Shown here: positions 1 to 5,766 of the stretch, piece after piece
Layout of the letters: every line of letters begins with the position of its first letter
How positions within the stretch are numbered: position 1 is the first letter of the stretch
Made by a program: the position numbers and the translations under genes
Assembly (NCBI GenBank): GCA_012519125.1
Contig: JAAYQY010000408.1
Coordinates: 1 to 7,140, forward strand
Direction: 5' to 3'
DNA: 7,140 bases
From: Spirochaetales bacterium
GTDB taxonomy: Bacteria; Spirochaetota; Spirochaetia; Sphaerochaetales; Sphaerochaetaceae
Notes under the pieces: model-generated
What the model was told of the DNA's origin: nothing
The model's input: the letters and a program-made list of their open reading frames with translations, nothing else
The model's database searches: none

Positions 1-1
1 A

Positions 2-607
2 CAGCTTGATGACCTCTACAAGGCCAAGAATGATCTTGATGCAGTGGTCCAGGAGATCAAGAAACGAAGTGAGGAGATGTTCCTTACCTCCTACAAGCAG
101 ATATCCCAGAACTTCCAGGAGATGTTCCGCAGGTTGTTTGGAGGAGGCAGGGCTGAACTCTCCTTGGTAGATCCCGAGCAGGTGCTGGAAAGTGGTATCG
201 ACATCCTCGCCCAGCCCCCGGGTAAGAAGCTGACCCATCTTGCCCTGCTCAGTGGCGGAGAACGGTCCATGACCGCAGTCGCCCTCCTGTTTGCCACCTA
301 TTTGGTCAAACCCTCTCCCTTCTGTATCCTTGATGAGATCGATGCAGCCCTTGATGATCGCAACATTGGCTACTTCCTCTCGGTTTTGGATGAATTTGCC
401 GCAAAGAGCCAGTTCATCATCATCACCCACAACAAGCATACGGTCATGGGTAGCCAAACGTTGCTAGGAGTGACGCAGATGGAAGCTGGTGTCTCTACGA
501 TGGTCAGCTATCGCATCGGTAGGATGGAAGGGGAGTCGGTAATCCTCAACGAACAGGAGAAAGAAGTCTCCTTTGACGAAGAGGGTGTGGCAAATGGCAC
601 GCCTTGA
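2..607 (+). CDS. smc: Chromosome partition protein SMC, C-terminal end (5' partial)
   Basis: SMC is the ATPase of the bacterial condensin that compacts and helps segregate chromosomes. Only the last 201 residues are visible. The frame is open to the window edge, so the GTG at 44 is an internal valine codon and not a start. The visible part is the C-terminal half of the ABC-type head: the end of the coiled coil, an LFGGG motif, PPGKK, the ABC signature LLSGGER (nt 245-265), Walker B FCILDEIDAALDD (nt 320-358) with its catalytic glutamate, and the ITHNK histidine loop (nt 422-436). A short acidic tail follows. The usual GVTM segment near the end reads GVTQMEAGVS, a small variation. The stop codon overlaps the -35 box of the next gene's promoter. 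Identification is by motif order and is very secure; the hinge and N-terminal head lie outside the window. Confidence 0.96.
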   Translation, partial: QLDDLYKAKNDLDAVVQEIKKRSEEMFLTSYKQISQNFQEMFRRLFGGGRAELSLVDPEQVLESGIDILAQPPGKKLTHLALLSGGERSMTAVALLFATYLVKPSPFCILDEIDAALDDRNIGYFLSVLDEFAAKSQFIIITHNKHTVMGSQTLLGVTQMEAGVSTMVSYRIGRMEGESVILNEQEKEVSFDEEGVANGTP

Positions 608-633
608 CAGAAAAGACGGCTGTACGGTATAAG
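604..633 (+). promoter_or_regulatory. Sigma-70-type promoter for the ffh-rpsP-khpA-rimM-trmD-rplS run
   Basis: A perfect TTGACA -35 box (604-609) is followed after 18 nt by TATAAG (628-633), five of six matches to TATAAT. Transcription would begin near 640, giving a leader of about 30 nt before the ffh ATG at 670. The -35 box uses the smc TGA stop codon (605-607). The match is seen in the sequence; activity is inferred. Confidence 0.72.
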
Positions 634-669
634 ATGTAACTTGAGCGAAATCCACAATAGAGTAAGGTA

Positions 670-2004
670 ATGTTTGATTCAATAAGCGATAAGTTCTCCG
701 GCATCATGCGAACGCTTGCCGGCAAGTCCAAAATAACCGAGAAGAATATTCAGGATGCTGTCGAAGAAATCAAGGTAGCACTGCTGGATGCCGACGTAAA
801 CCTCAGGGTGGTACGGCGCTTCATCAACGGCACCATGGAAGAAGCAATGGGGGAGAAAGTCCTCAAGGCAGTCGATCCTGGTCAGCAGTTTGTGAAGATT
901 GTCTACGACCGCATGGTTGCACTGCTCGGGGACGAGGAGAACCAGAAGCTTCTGCTCAAAGGTCCCGATACCACCTCAGTCATTCTGATGATGGGCCTGC
1001 AAGGTTCAGGTAAGACGACCACCAGTGCCAAGCTCGCTGCCCGCTTGAAGAAAGAAGGTAGGCGACCCTTGCTCGTTGCCGCAGACTTGGTGCGCCCTGC
1101 AGCTGTGTTGCAGCTGAAGGTGCTCGGTGAGGCCGTAGGAGTTCCTGTCTTCAGTATTGAGGGCGAGAAAGATCCTGCGAAAGTTGCCAAGAGTGCCCTT
1201 GCCCAGGCGAAGAAAGAACAGCGTGATATCCTGATCGTCGACACCAGTGGACGCATGCACCTTGATGAGACCCTGATGGGTGAGATCCAGCGTGTACGCG
1301 ATGCAATCAGGCCGGACGAAACCCTGTTTGTCGCCGACTCGATGACAGGCCAGAATGCAGTGACCATTGCCCAGGAGTTTGAGCAGAAGGTTGGCATCAG
1401 CGGTGTTGTCCTTTCCAAGTTTGACTCCGATACCCGAGGTGGTGCGGCCCTGTCTCTCAGGAGCGTGGTTGGCAAGCCGATCAAGTTCATCGGTGTGGGT
1501 GAGAAAGTCGAAGACCTGGAGCCGTTCTACCCTGAACGTATAGCAAGCCGTATCCTTGGTATGGGTGATATTGTCAGTCTGGTTGAAAAGGCTCAAAGCG
1601 CCATTGATGAAAAAGATGCTTTGCGCATGCAAGAGAAGATGGCAAAGAACACCTTCGACTTGCAGGACTATCTGGACCAGTTGAACAACATGGACAAGAT
1701 GGGCTCGATGGAACAGCTTCTTGAGATGATTCCCGGTGCAAAAGGGCAGATTAGCGAAGATGACATCGACAAGGCGGAAATTCGCAGGGAGAAAGCAATT
1801 ATTCTTTCCATGACCTATGCGGAACGCACGAATTACCATATAATGGGACCGACCAGACGCAAGCGGGTGGCCAACGGAAGCGGAACCACTGTTTCCGATG
1901 TTAACCGTCTGCTGAAAAAGTTTGAGAAAATGCGACTTACGATGAAGAAGTTGGCAAAAAATAAAAAATACCAGGCTGCAATGCTGAAACAGATGGGTAT
2001 GTAG
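670..2004 (+). CDS. ffh: Signal recognition particle protein Ffh (SRP54 GTPase)
   Basis: Ffh binds 4.5S/SRP RNA and signal peptides emerging from the ribosome, and delivers them with FtsY to the membrane translocon. At 444 residues it has normal length. The N domain is about 1-95, with the typical start MFDSISDKFS. The G domain is about 96-295: P-loop GLQGSGKTT (109-117), DLVRPAA (139-145), DTSGR (191-195), SKFD (249-252), RGGAALS (256-262) and GVGEK (275-279). The methionine-rich M domain runs from about 297 (GMGD) and includes IPGAKG, SMTYAER and the RNA-binding RRKRVANGSGTTVSDVN segment (396-412). Three GTPase motifs differ from the usual DxYRPAA, DTAGR and TKLD. The ATG at 670 fits the family N-terminus, though its ribosome site (AAGG, 664-667) is weak and very close. 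ftsY is not adjacent. Identification is certain. Confidence 0.98.
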   Translation: MFDSISDKFSGIMRTLAGKSKITEKNIQDAVEEIKVALLDADVNLRVVRRFINGTMEEAMGEKVLKAVDPGQQFVKIVYDRMVALLGDEENQKLLLKGPDTTSVILMMGLQGSGKTTTSAKLAARLKKEGRRPLLVAADLVRPAAVLQLKVLGEAVGVPVFSIEGEKDPAKVAKSALAQAKKEQRDILIVDTSGRMHLDETLMGEIQRVRDAIRPDETLFVADSMTGQNAVTIAQEFEQKVGISGVVLSKFDSDTRGGAALSLRSVVGKPIKFIGVGEKVEDLEPFYPERIASRILGMGDIVSLVEKAQSAIDEKDALRMQEKMAKNTFDLQDYLDQLNNMDKMGSMEQLLEMIPGAKGQISEDDIDKAEIRREKAIILSMTYAERTNYHIMGPTRRKRVANGSGTTVSDVNRLLKKFEKMRLTMKKLAKNKKYQAAMLKQMGM

Positions 2005-2016
2005 AGTTGAATTCGT

Positions 2017-2022
2017 AGGAGG
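2017..2022 (+). promoter_or_regulatory. Ribosome binding site AGGAGG of rpsP
   Basis: A full AGGAGG lies 7 nt before the GTG at 2030 but 19 nt before the in-frame ATG at 2042, which supports the GTG as the rpsP start. Confidence 0.8.
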
Positions 2023-2029
2023 AATTGAC

Positions 2030-2296
2030 GTGAGCACAAGCATGAGACTGAAGAGATTTGGCAGCAAGAAGAGACCGGACTACCGAATCGTGGTTATGGA
2101 CTCCAGGGCTAACACCCAGAGCAGAACCCTCGATGAGGTTGGCCAGTACCATCCTTTGGCCCAGAAAGACCAGCAGGTTGTCCTGCAGGTAGAGAAGATC
2201 AAGGATTGGCTTGCTAAGGGTGCACAGCCGAGTGATACCGTAAAGAGCCTGCTCAACAGAAATGGTGTACATGTAACCAGAACTGTCCAGGAATAA
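2030..2296 (+). CDS. rpsP: 30S ribosomal protein S16
   Basis: S16 is a small-subunit protein needed for 30S assembly. The 88-residue product carries the family pattern near the N-terminus, [22 protein letters not shown] followed by a GQYHPL segment, and a basic C-terminal part. The GTG start is chosen because the strong AGGAGG at 2017-2022 is ideally placed for it. This adds four residues (MSTS) before the methionine where many S16 proteins begin. The gene follows ffh by 25 nt and is followed by khpA after 16 nt, in the common ffh-rpsP-khpA-rimM-trmD-rplS order. Expression is expected from the promoter ahead of ffh, as no separate promoter is evident in the gap. Identification is secure. Confidence 0.97.
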   Translation: MSTSMRLKRFGSKKRPDYRIVVMDSRANTQSRTLDEVGQYHPLAQKDQQVVLQVEKIKDWLAKGAQPSDTVKSLLNRNGVHVTRTVQE

Positions 2297-2301
2297 CTTC
2301 C

Positions 2302-2306
2302 AGGAG
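2302..2306 (+). promoter_or_regulatory. Ribosome binding site AGGAG that decides the khpA start
   Basis: AGGAG directly abuts the ATG at 2307 (zero spacing), which is too close for initiation, but lies 6 nt before the GTG at 2313. The GTG is therefore the better start. Confidence 0.65.
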
Positions 2307-2312
2307 ATGGTT

Positions 2313-2546
2313 GTGGAAAAAGATCTTGTTGAATACATTGTGAAATCACTGGTTGATGTTCCTGACGAAGTCAGCATCAATGTGATCGAGGGCGAAAAGT
2401 CCACGATCCTTGAGCTGAAGGTCGCCAGCGAGGACGTCGGCAAGGTGATCGGCAAGCAAGGCCGCATTGCAAAGGCAATCAGGACCATCCTGAGTGCCAG
2501 CGCCACCAAGGGTGGCAAGCGTGCCGTGCTGGAAATCTTGGACTGA
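2313..2546 (+). CDS. khpA: KH-domain RNA-binding protein KhpA (YlqC family)
   Basis: KhpA is a small single-KH protein that binds RNA. In Gram-positive bacteria it pairs with KhpB/EloR and affects cell elongation and RNA metabolism; its role here is inferred from family. The product from the GTG at 2313 is 77 residues, beginning [15 protein letters not shown], which matches the usual N-terminus. An ATG at 2307 would add two residues but sits right against the Shine-Dalgarno. The KH signature [19 protein letters not shown] contains the RNA-contacting GKQG loop. The gene lies between rpsP and rimM, its standard position, and its stop is 3 nt before the rimM start. No KhpB partner is in the window. 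Confidence 0.93.
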   Translation: MEKDLVEYIVKSLVDVPDEVSINVIEGEKSTILELKVASEDVGKVIGKQGRIAKAIRTILSASATKGGKRAVLEILD

Positions 2547-2549
2547 CGT

Positions 2550-3056
2550 ATGGAAGAGTTGCTCTGGACCGCAACCGTGAAGAGCCCGTTTGGGATCAGC
2601 GGTGAGGTGAAGATTCATCCCCATAACGAGGAGTGTTCCTACCTTGGCAAGCTCAAGGAGGTCATTCTGCGTGCAAAGGATGGCACAGAGCAAACCCTTG
2701 CAGTCGAATCGTTCAGGATGCTCGGGTCCCAGGCCCTGATGAAGTTCTCGGGTTTTGACAGTCCGGAAACCGCCAGGGCACTCAATGGACAGCATCTGAT
2801 GGTACAGCGGAGCAAGGCAGCCCCCCTGAAGAAAGGCCAGTACTATGTTGCAGACCTTATCGGTTGTGACCTTGTGCACGACAACAAGAAGGTCGGCACA
2901 GTGGTAAGCAGCATGGATGGTGCGCAGGCTGTATTGCTTGAGGTCGAAGCGCTTGACCAGAAGCTCTATATGGTTCCTTATCTCAAGGAGTTCATTGGGC
3001 AGGTAAATGTGCAAGACCGAACGATCGAGTTGAAGGCTCCTTGGATCCTCTCGTGA
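2550..3056 (+). CDS. rimM: 16S rRNA processing / 30S maturation factor RimM
   Basis: RimM assists late maturation of the 30S head domain and binds S19. The product is 168 residues, slightly short for the family. The N-terminal barrel has WTATVKSPFGISGEVKIHPH (6-25) and the GFDSPETARALNGQ segment (68-81). The C-terminal PRC barrel (about 97-165) has the paired tyrosines (98-99), DLIGCDLV, a GAQAVLLEV strand and MVPYLKEFI before a closing PWIL. The start ATG follows the khpA stop by 3 nt with no clear Shine-Dalgarno, so translation is probably coupled to khpA. The stop TGA overlaps the proposed trmD GTG in a GTGA tetranucleotide. Identification is secure from sequence pattern and from its place before trmD. 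Confidence 0.95.
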   Translation: MEELLWTATVKSPFGISGEVKIHPHNEECSYLGKLKEVILRAKDGTEQTLAVESFRMLGSQALMKFSGFDSPETARALNGQHLMVQRSKAAPLKKGQYYVADLIGCDLVHDNKKVGTVVSSMDGAQAVLLEVEALDQKLYMVPYLKEFIGQVNVQDRTIELKAPWILS

Positions 3057-3805
3057 AAATGCAGATAGTCACCCTTTTCCCAGAGATGGTGGAGGGCTTT
3101 TTCAAGAATTCGATCATGAAGCGTGCCGTGGAAAAAAACGTAGTGGAGTATGAGATCATCGACTTCCGCCGTTATGCTACGGACAAACACCAAAGTTGTG
3201 ATGATGTTCCCTACGGTGGTGGGGCAGGCATGGTGATCAAATGCGATCCCTTGGCCAAGGCGCTCGAAGCGCTCAAAGCTTCAGGAAAACGCGTGGTCTA
3301 TGCTTCTCCCTCGGGCCGGCGCTTCACACAACAGTATGCCGAGAACCTGAGCAAGGAACAGGAGTTGGTCTTCATCTGCGGTCATTACGAGGGTATTGAC
3401 CAACGCCTGATAGACCTATATGTTGATGACGAGATTAGTATTGGTGATTATGTGATCAGCAGCGGGGAAGTATCCACCTTGGTGATAATCGATGCGGTCT
3501 ACCGCCTTTTGGACGGTGTGATCTCAAGCGAATCACTCCAGGAGGAGAGTCTCCATGGAAATCTGCTCGAATATCCCCAATATACAAGGCCGGAAACCTA
3601 TTGCTCAAAAGATGTCCCTGATGTATTATTGAGCGGTCATCATGCCAAAATAGGTCAATGGCGGTTGCAGAAACGGTTGGAGAAGACTTTGTCCCATCGA
3701 CCGGATCTGTTGGAGACGGCATCCTTGGATGCGAACTCCAGAAAGATATTGAATACGTTGAAAGAACATAGTGCTAAGGGGACCGTAGACGATGGATGTT
3801 ATTAA
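3053..3805 (+). CDS. trmD: tRNA (guanine-N1-)-methyltransferase TrmD
   Basis: TrmD uses S-adenosylmethionine to methylate G37 of tRNAs, which prevents +1 frameshifting. The 250-residue product is a SPOUT (knotted) enzyme: QIVTLFPEM (4-12), [14 protein letters not shown] (54-67), ASPSGRRF (84-91), [10 protein letters not shown] (109-118), [10 protein letters not shown] (130-139), DAVYRLLDG (147-155), [17 protein letters not shown] (165-181), [10 protein letters not shown] (188-197) and a C-terminal RPDLL. The usual LTGGE of the knot reads ISSGE, and the usual RxIPG reads RLLDG. I chose the GTG at 3053 because it overlaps the rimM stop as GTGA and gives the typical [12 protein letters not shown] start. 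The ATG at 3059 is possible; an upstream TTG at 3041 is unlikely. The 3' end overlaps rplS by 14 nt. Confidence 0.95.
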   Translation: MKMQIVTLFPEMVEGFFKNSIMKRAVEKNVVEYEIIDFRRYATDKHQSCDDVPYGGGAGMVIKCDPLAKALEALKASGKRVVYASPSGRRFTQQYAENLSKEQELVFICGHYEGIDQRLIDLYVDDEISIGDYVISSGEVSTLVIIDAVYRLLDGVISSESLQEESLHGNLLEYPQYTRPETYCSKDVPDVLLSGHHAKIGQWRLQKRLEKTLSHRPDLLETASLDANSRKILNTLKEHSAKGTVDDGCY

Positions 3806-4148
3806 GGCTATTGAGTCGGAACAGATGAAGGAAAATGCAGAGAATTTCTGCGTTGGCGATACCGTAAAGGTATACTTCAAGATTATTGAGGGAACCAACG
3901 AGCGTGTCCAGGTGTTTGAGGGCTTGGTCATTGCGAAGAACAACGGGGGCATCAGAAGGACGTTCGTCGTTCGCAAGATCTCCTATGGCGTGGGTGTGGA
4001 AAGAATTTTCCCGATGCACTCACCCCGTATCGAAAAGATCGAAGTTGTGCGCAAGGGCCGCGTCCGCAGGGCAAAGCTCTACTATATCCGCGACAAGGTG
4101 GGCAAGAAAGCCAAGGTCAAGGAACTTATCCGCAAAAAGAATGCCTAG
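3792..4148 (+). CDS. rplS: 50S ribosomal protein L19
   Basis: L19 lies at the 30S-50S interface and helps form intersubunit bridges. The 118-residue product has normal length. Its core is the conserved [52 protein letters not shown] and [23 protein letters not shown] blocks, ending in a basic tail. The start ATG lies inside the end of trmD, 14 nt before that gene ends, with AAGGGGA (3776-3782) 9 nt upstream as ribosome site. The overlap suggests coupled translation with trmD. A strong hairpin 20 nt after the stop makes this the last gene of the ffh-led transcript. Identification is certain. Confidence 0.98.
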   Translation: MDVIKAIESEQMKENAENFCVGDTVKVYFKIIEGTNERVQVFEGLVIAKNNGGIRRTFVVRKISYGVGVERIFPMHSPRIEKIEVVRKGRVRRAKLYYIRDKVGKKAKVKELIRKKNA

Positions 4149-4168
4149 TATTCTTTTCGGACAAACAC

Positions 4169-4198
4169 AGGGACGGCAAACGCCGTCCCTTGCTTGTT
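4169..4198 (+). terminator. Rho-independent terminator after rplS
   Basis: A perfect 9-bp stem, AGGGACGGC (4169-4177) with GCCGTCCCT (4182-4190), closes a four-base AAAC loop. It is followed by TGCTTGTTTT, a T-rich but interrupted tail. It begins 20 nt after the rplS stop and should end the upstream transcript, perhaps incompletely because of the broken T-tract. Confidence 0.88.
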
Positions 4199-4257
4199 TT
4201 CAGGAGCTTGCTCATCAAAGCAAAACAGGGTAGTCTGACAGGGACGAGGAAGAACTG

Positions 4258-4749
4258 ATGGAACCAGAGAAGAAAACTCAGGATACTGGACCGGCAAAAG
4301 GTCAGAGAAACCGTAAGGATAAACGATACCGATCCAAGAAACAGGGTAAGAGCAAGAGTGCTCCCAAGGAAGGGCCGAACAAGCCCAAGAATACGTTGCT
4401 TCCTGATACGAACAGAAAGGCCTACCACAGCAACTTGCCCCAGCTTCCCGTGAAGCGGGTCGAGGAGCCGCTGGAGAAGTGTGGATACTGCGGTGAGGTC
4501 ATCGAGACCATAGCCAGTGCACTGACTCATCCTGAGGGTGGTTTCTGTCACTTTGATTGCGTTCTTTCCCACATCGCTGAAGAAGAACACGTGAGTGATA
4601 AACAGAAGGTGAGTTACATAGGCCGTGGTACCTTTGCGGTAGTAGAGATGAACGAGGACGGTACGTTCACCTTCGTGAAGCGGATTGTATGGGAGAACGG
4701 TGAAGCCCTTGATGCAATGAAGAAGTATGTGGAGGGTATCAAGCAATGA
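4258..4749 (+). CDS. Uncharacterised basic protein with four-cysteine putative zinc site
   Basis: I cannot name this 163-residue protein. Residues 1-70 are low-complexity, very rich in Lys/Arg and probably disordered. From about 72 a compact domain carries CGYC (75-78) and CHFDC (97-101). These form a CxxC-x18-CxxxC array with His98 and His91 nearby, suggestive of one bound zinc. The end has YIGRGTFAVVE (120-130) and FTFVKRIVWENGE, which look like beta strands, then a short helix. The basic tail and zinc-like site suggest RNA or ribosome binding, but this is inference. GAGGA (4246-4250) lies 7 nt before the ATG. The stop overlaps the coaD start as ATGA, so the two are translated together. It follows the rplS terminator; no convincing promoter was seen. 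No signal peptide or membrane segment is evident. That it is a real gene is well supported by spacing, ribosome site and cysteine motifs. Confidence 0.88.
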   Translation: MEPEKKTQDTGPAKGQRNRKDKRYRSKKQGKSKSAPKEGPNKPKNTLLPDTNRKAYHSNLPQLPVKRVEEPLEKCGYCGEVIETIASALTHPEGGFCHFDCVLSHIAEEEHVSDKQKVSYIGRGTFAVVEMNEDGTFTFVKRIVWENGEALDAMKKYVEGIKQ

Positions 4750-5246
4750 TTGTACGTGAACGGACTGCCATGTTGCCAGGATCTTTCGATCCGCCCACCA
4801 ATGGTCATATCGACATCATTGAACGCAGTGCAAAGCTGTATGAGAAGCTGTATGTAGTGGTGGCAGACAATGTACAGAAGCAGTGTCTGTTCACTCCAGA
4901 TGAGCGTATGGAGATGCTCCGCCAGATTCTCAAGAATAACCATAACATCGAAGTGGTCAGTTATCGCGGTCTTGTGGTGGATTTTGCCCGCCAACACAAC
5001 GTAGGGGTGATGGTCAGGGGTGTTCGGGCACTTGTGGATTTCGGCTATGAGTTCGAATTGGCAATGACCAACAAACAGCTCAATCCAGATCTTGAAATCC
5101 TTTTTATGCCCACCAGTCCCAAGTATTTCCAACTTAGGTCGAGTGCCATCAAGGAGATGGCTGCGTACGGAGCCGACATTTCTCCGATGGTTCCACCCTT
5201 GGTTGTACAATTGATGAGAAATCGAATCAAGTTGTTGACGCTTTAG
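4746..5246 (+). CDS. coaD: Phosphopantetheine adenylyltransferase CoaD
   Basis: CoaD transfers AMP from ATP to 4'-phosphopantetheine to make dephospho-CoA, the next-to-last step of CoA synthesis in the cytosol. The 166-residue length is normal. The nucleotidyltransferase signature PGSFDPPTNGH (11-21) includes the TxGH ATP site. Further family blocks are GLVVDFAR (75-82), VRGVRALVDFGYEFELAMTN (90-109), the LNPDLEILFMP strand, and RSSAIKE (131-137), where most relatives have an SSS triplet. A strong GGAGGG (4731-4736) lies 9 nt before the ATG, inside the upstream gene, and the start overlaps its stop by 4 nt. A methionine at residue 9 is a less likely start. The nearby acpP needs CoA as the donor of its prosthetic group, which fits the grouping. 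Confidence 0.97.
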   Translation: MIVRERTAMLPGSFDPPTNGHIDIIERSAKLYEKLYVVVADNVQKQCLFTPDERMEMLRQILKNNHNIEVVSYRGLVVDFARQHNVGVMVRGVRALVDFGYEFELAMTNKQLNPDLEILFMPTSPKYFQLRSSAIKEMAAYGADISPMVPPLVVQLMRNRIKLLTL

Positions 5247-5306
5247 GCCTTTTCCGTTATTCTTGCTTACGTGTCAAAAATTTGCATAGTGTAAGAGGAT
5301 TTAAAC

Positions 5307-5492
5307 ATGGCAACACCCAAATATAAGACTTCAAAGGCAAGTGCAGCTTCCAGAAAGGCAGCCAACATGCGCCTTGCGACTCCCACGCTCTCTCGTTGTG
5401 GGACCTGTGGGAATATGGTTCTGCCTCATCGTGTCTGTCCGAAGTGCGGTTTCTATCGTGGCGTACAGGTTGTTGAGCTTCAGGACAAGTAA
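5307..5492 (+). CDS. rpmF: 50S ribosomal protein L32
   Basis: L32 is a small zinc-ribbon protein of the large subunit. The 61-residue product starts MATPKYKTSKASAASRKA and has the zinc ligands C31, C34, C44 and C47 in CGTC and CPKC pairs, followed by GFYRGVQVV. All four cysteines are kept, so this is the zinc-binding form. AAGAGGA (5293-5299) lies 7 nt before the ATG. The gene follows coaD after 60 nt. The DUF177 (yceD) gene that often precedes rpmF in other bacteria is absent. It is followed by acpP after 21 nt, a common pairing. Confidence 0.97.
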   Translation: MATPKYKTSKASAASRKAANMRLATPTLSRCGTCGNMVLPHRVCPKCGFYRGVQVVELQDK

Positions 5493-5513
5493 GAAAAACC
5501 GAGGAGAATCGAA

Positions 5514-5753
5514 ATGGATAGCAAGGACGTTTTTGAGAAAGTAAAGGCTTTGATTGCCGAGAAGCTGGAGATCGACGAAGCGAAGATCACCATGAATGCC
5601 TCTTTCCGCAAGGATCTCGGGGCTGACAGCCTTGACACCTATGAGTTGGTGTACGCAATCGAAGAGGAACTTGGCATCTCTATTCCTGATGAGAAGGCAA
5701 ATGAGTTCGAGACCGTGAAGGATGCCGTAGAGTTCCTGTCTACCCAGCTCTAA
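5514..5753 (+). CDS. acpP: Acyl carrier protein
   Basis: ACP carries growing fatty acyl chains as thioesters on a phosphopantetheine arm. The 79-residue acidic protein has the DSL attachment motif, with Ser39 in GADSLDTYELVYAIEEELGI, and the helix III region IPDEKANEFETVKDAVEFL. The tyrosines in DTYELVYAIEEELG replace the more usual V and M, a pattern I associate with spirochaete ACPs. AGGAG (5502-5506) sits 7 nt before the ATG. The gene lies between rpmF and rnc with short gaps, so it is probably co-transcribed. No fatty acid synthesis genes (plsX, fabD, fabG, fabF) are beside it in the window. Confidence 0.97.
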   Translation: MDSKDVFEKVKALIAEKLEIDEAKITMNASFRKDLGADSLDTYELVYAIEEELGISIPDEKANEFETVKDAVEFLSTQL

Positions 5754-5766
5754 GGTCTGATACTTC

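Noticed and set aside
1006..2067. Long minus-strand open frame of 353 codons opposite ffh
   Set aside because: It lies almost wholly antisense to ffh, resembles no family, and follows from the codon pattern of the real gene. The same applies to long antisense frames at 903-1490, 2346-3014, 4126-4746, 4614-5210 and 5740-6435.
3886..4233. Plus-strand open frame of 115 codons overlapping rplS and its terminator
   Set aside because: It is out of frame with L19 for most of its length, runs through the terminator hairpin and has an Arg/Ser-rich, shadow-like composition.
4204..4236. Small inverted repeat GAGCTTGCTC and weak promoter-like boxes before the gene at 4258
   Set aside because: The repeat has only four paired bases per side with a two-base loop, and TTGCTC/TAGTCT matches the consensus poorly.
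5263..5290. Possible promoter TTGCTT-16 nt-CATAGT before rpmF
   Set aside because: Both boxes are weak and transcription would begin at about 5297, within the rpmF ribosome site. A promoter in this 60-nt gap is plausible but not supported well enough to list.
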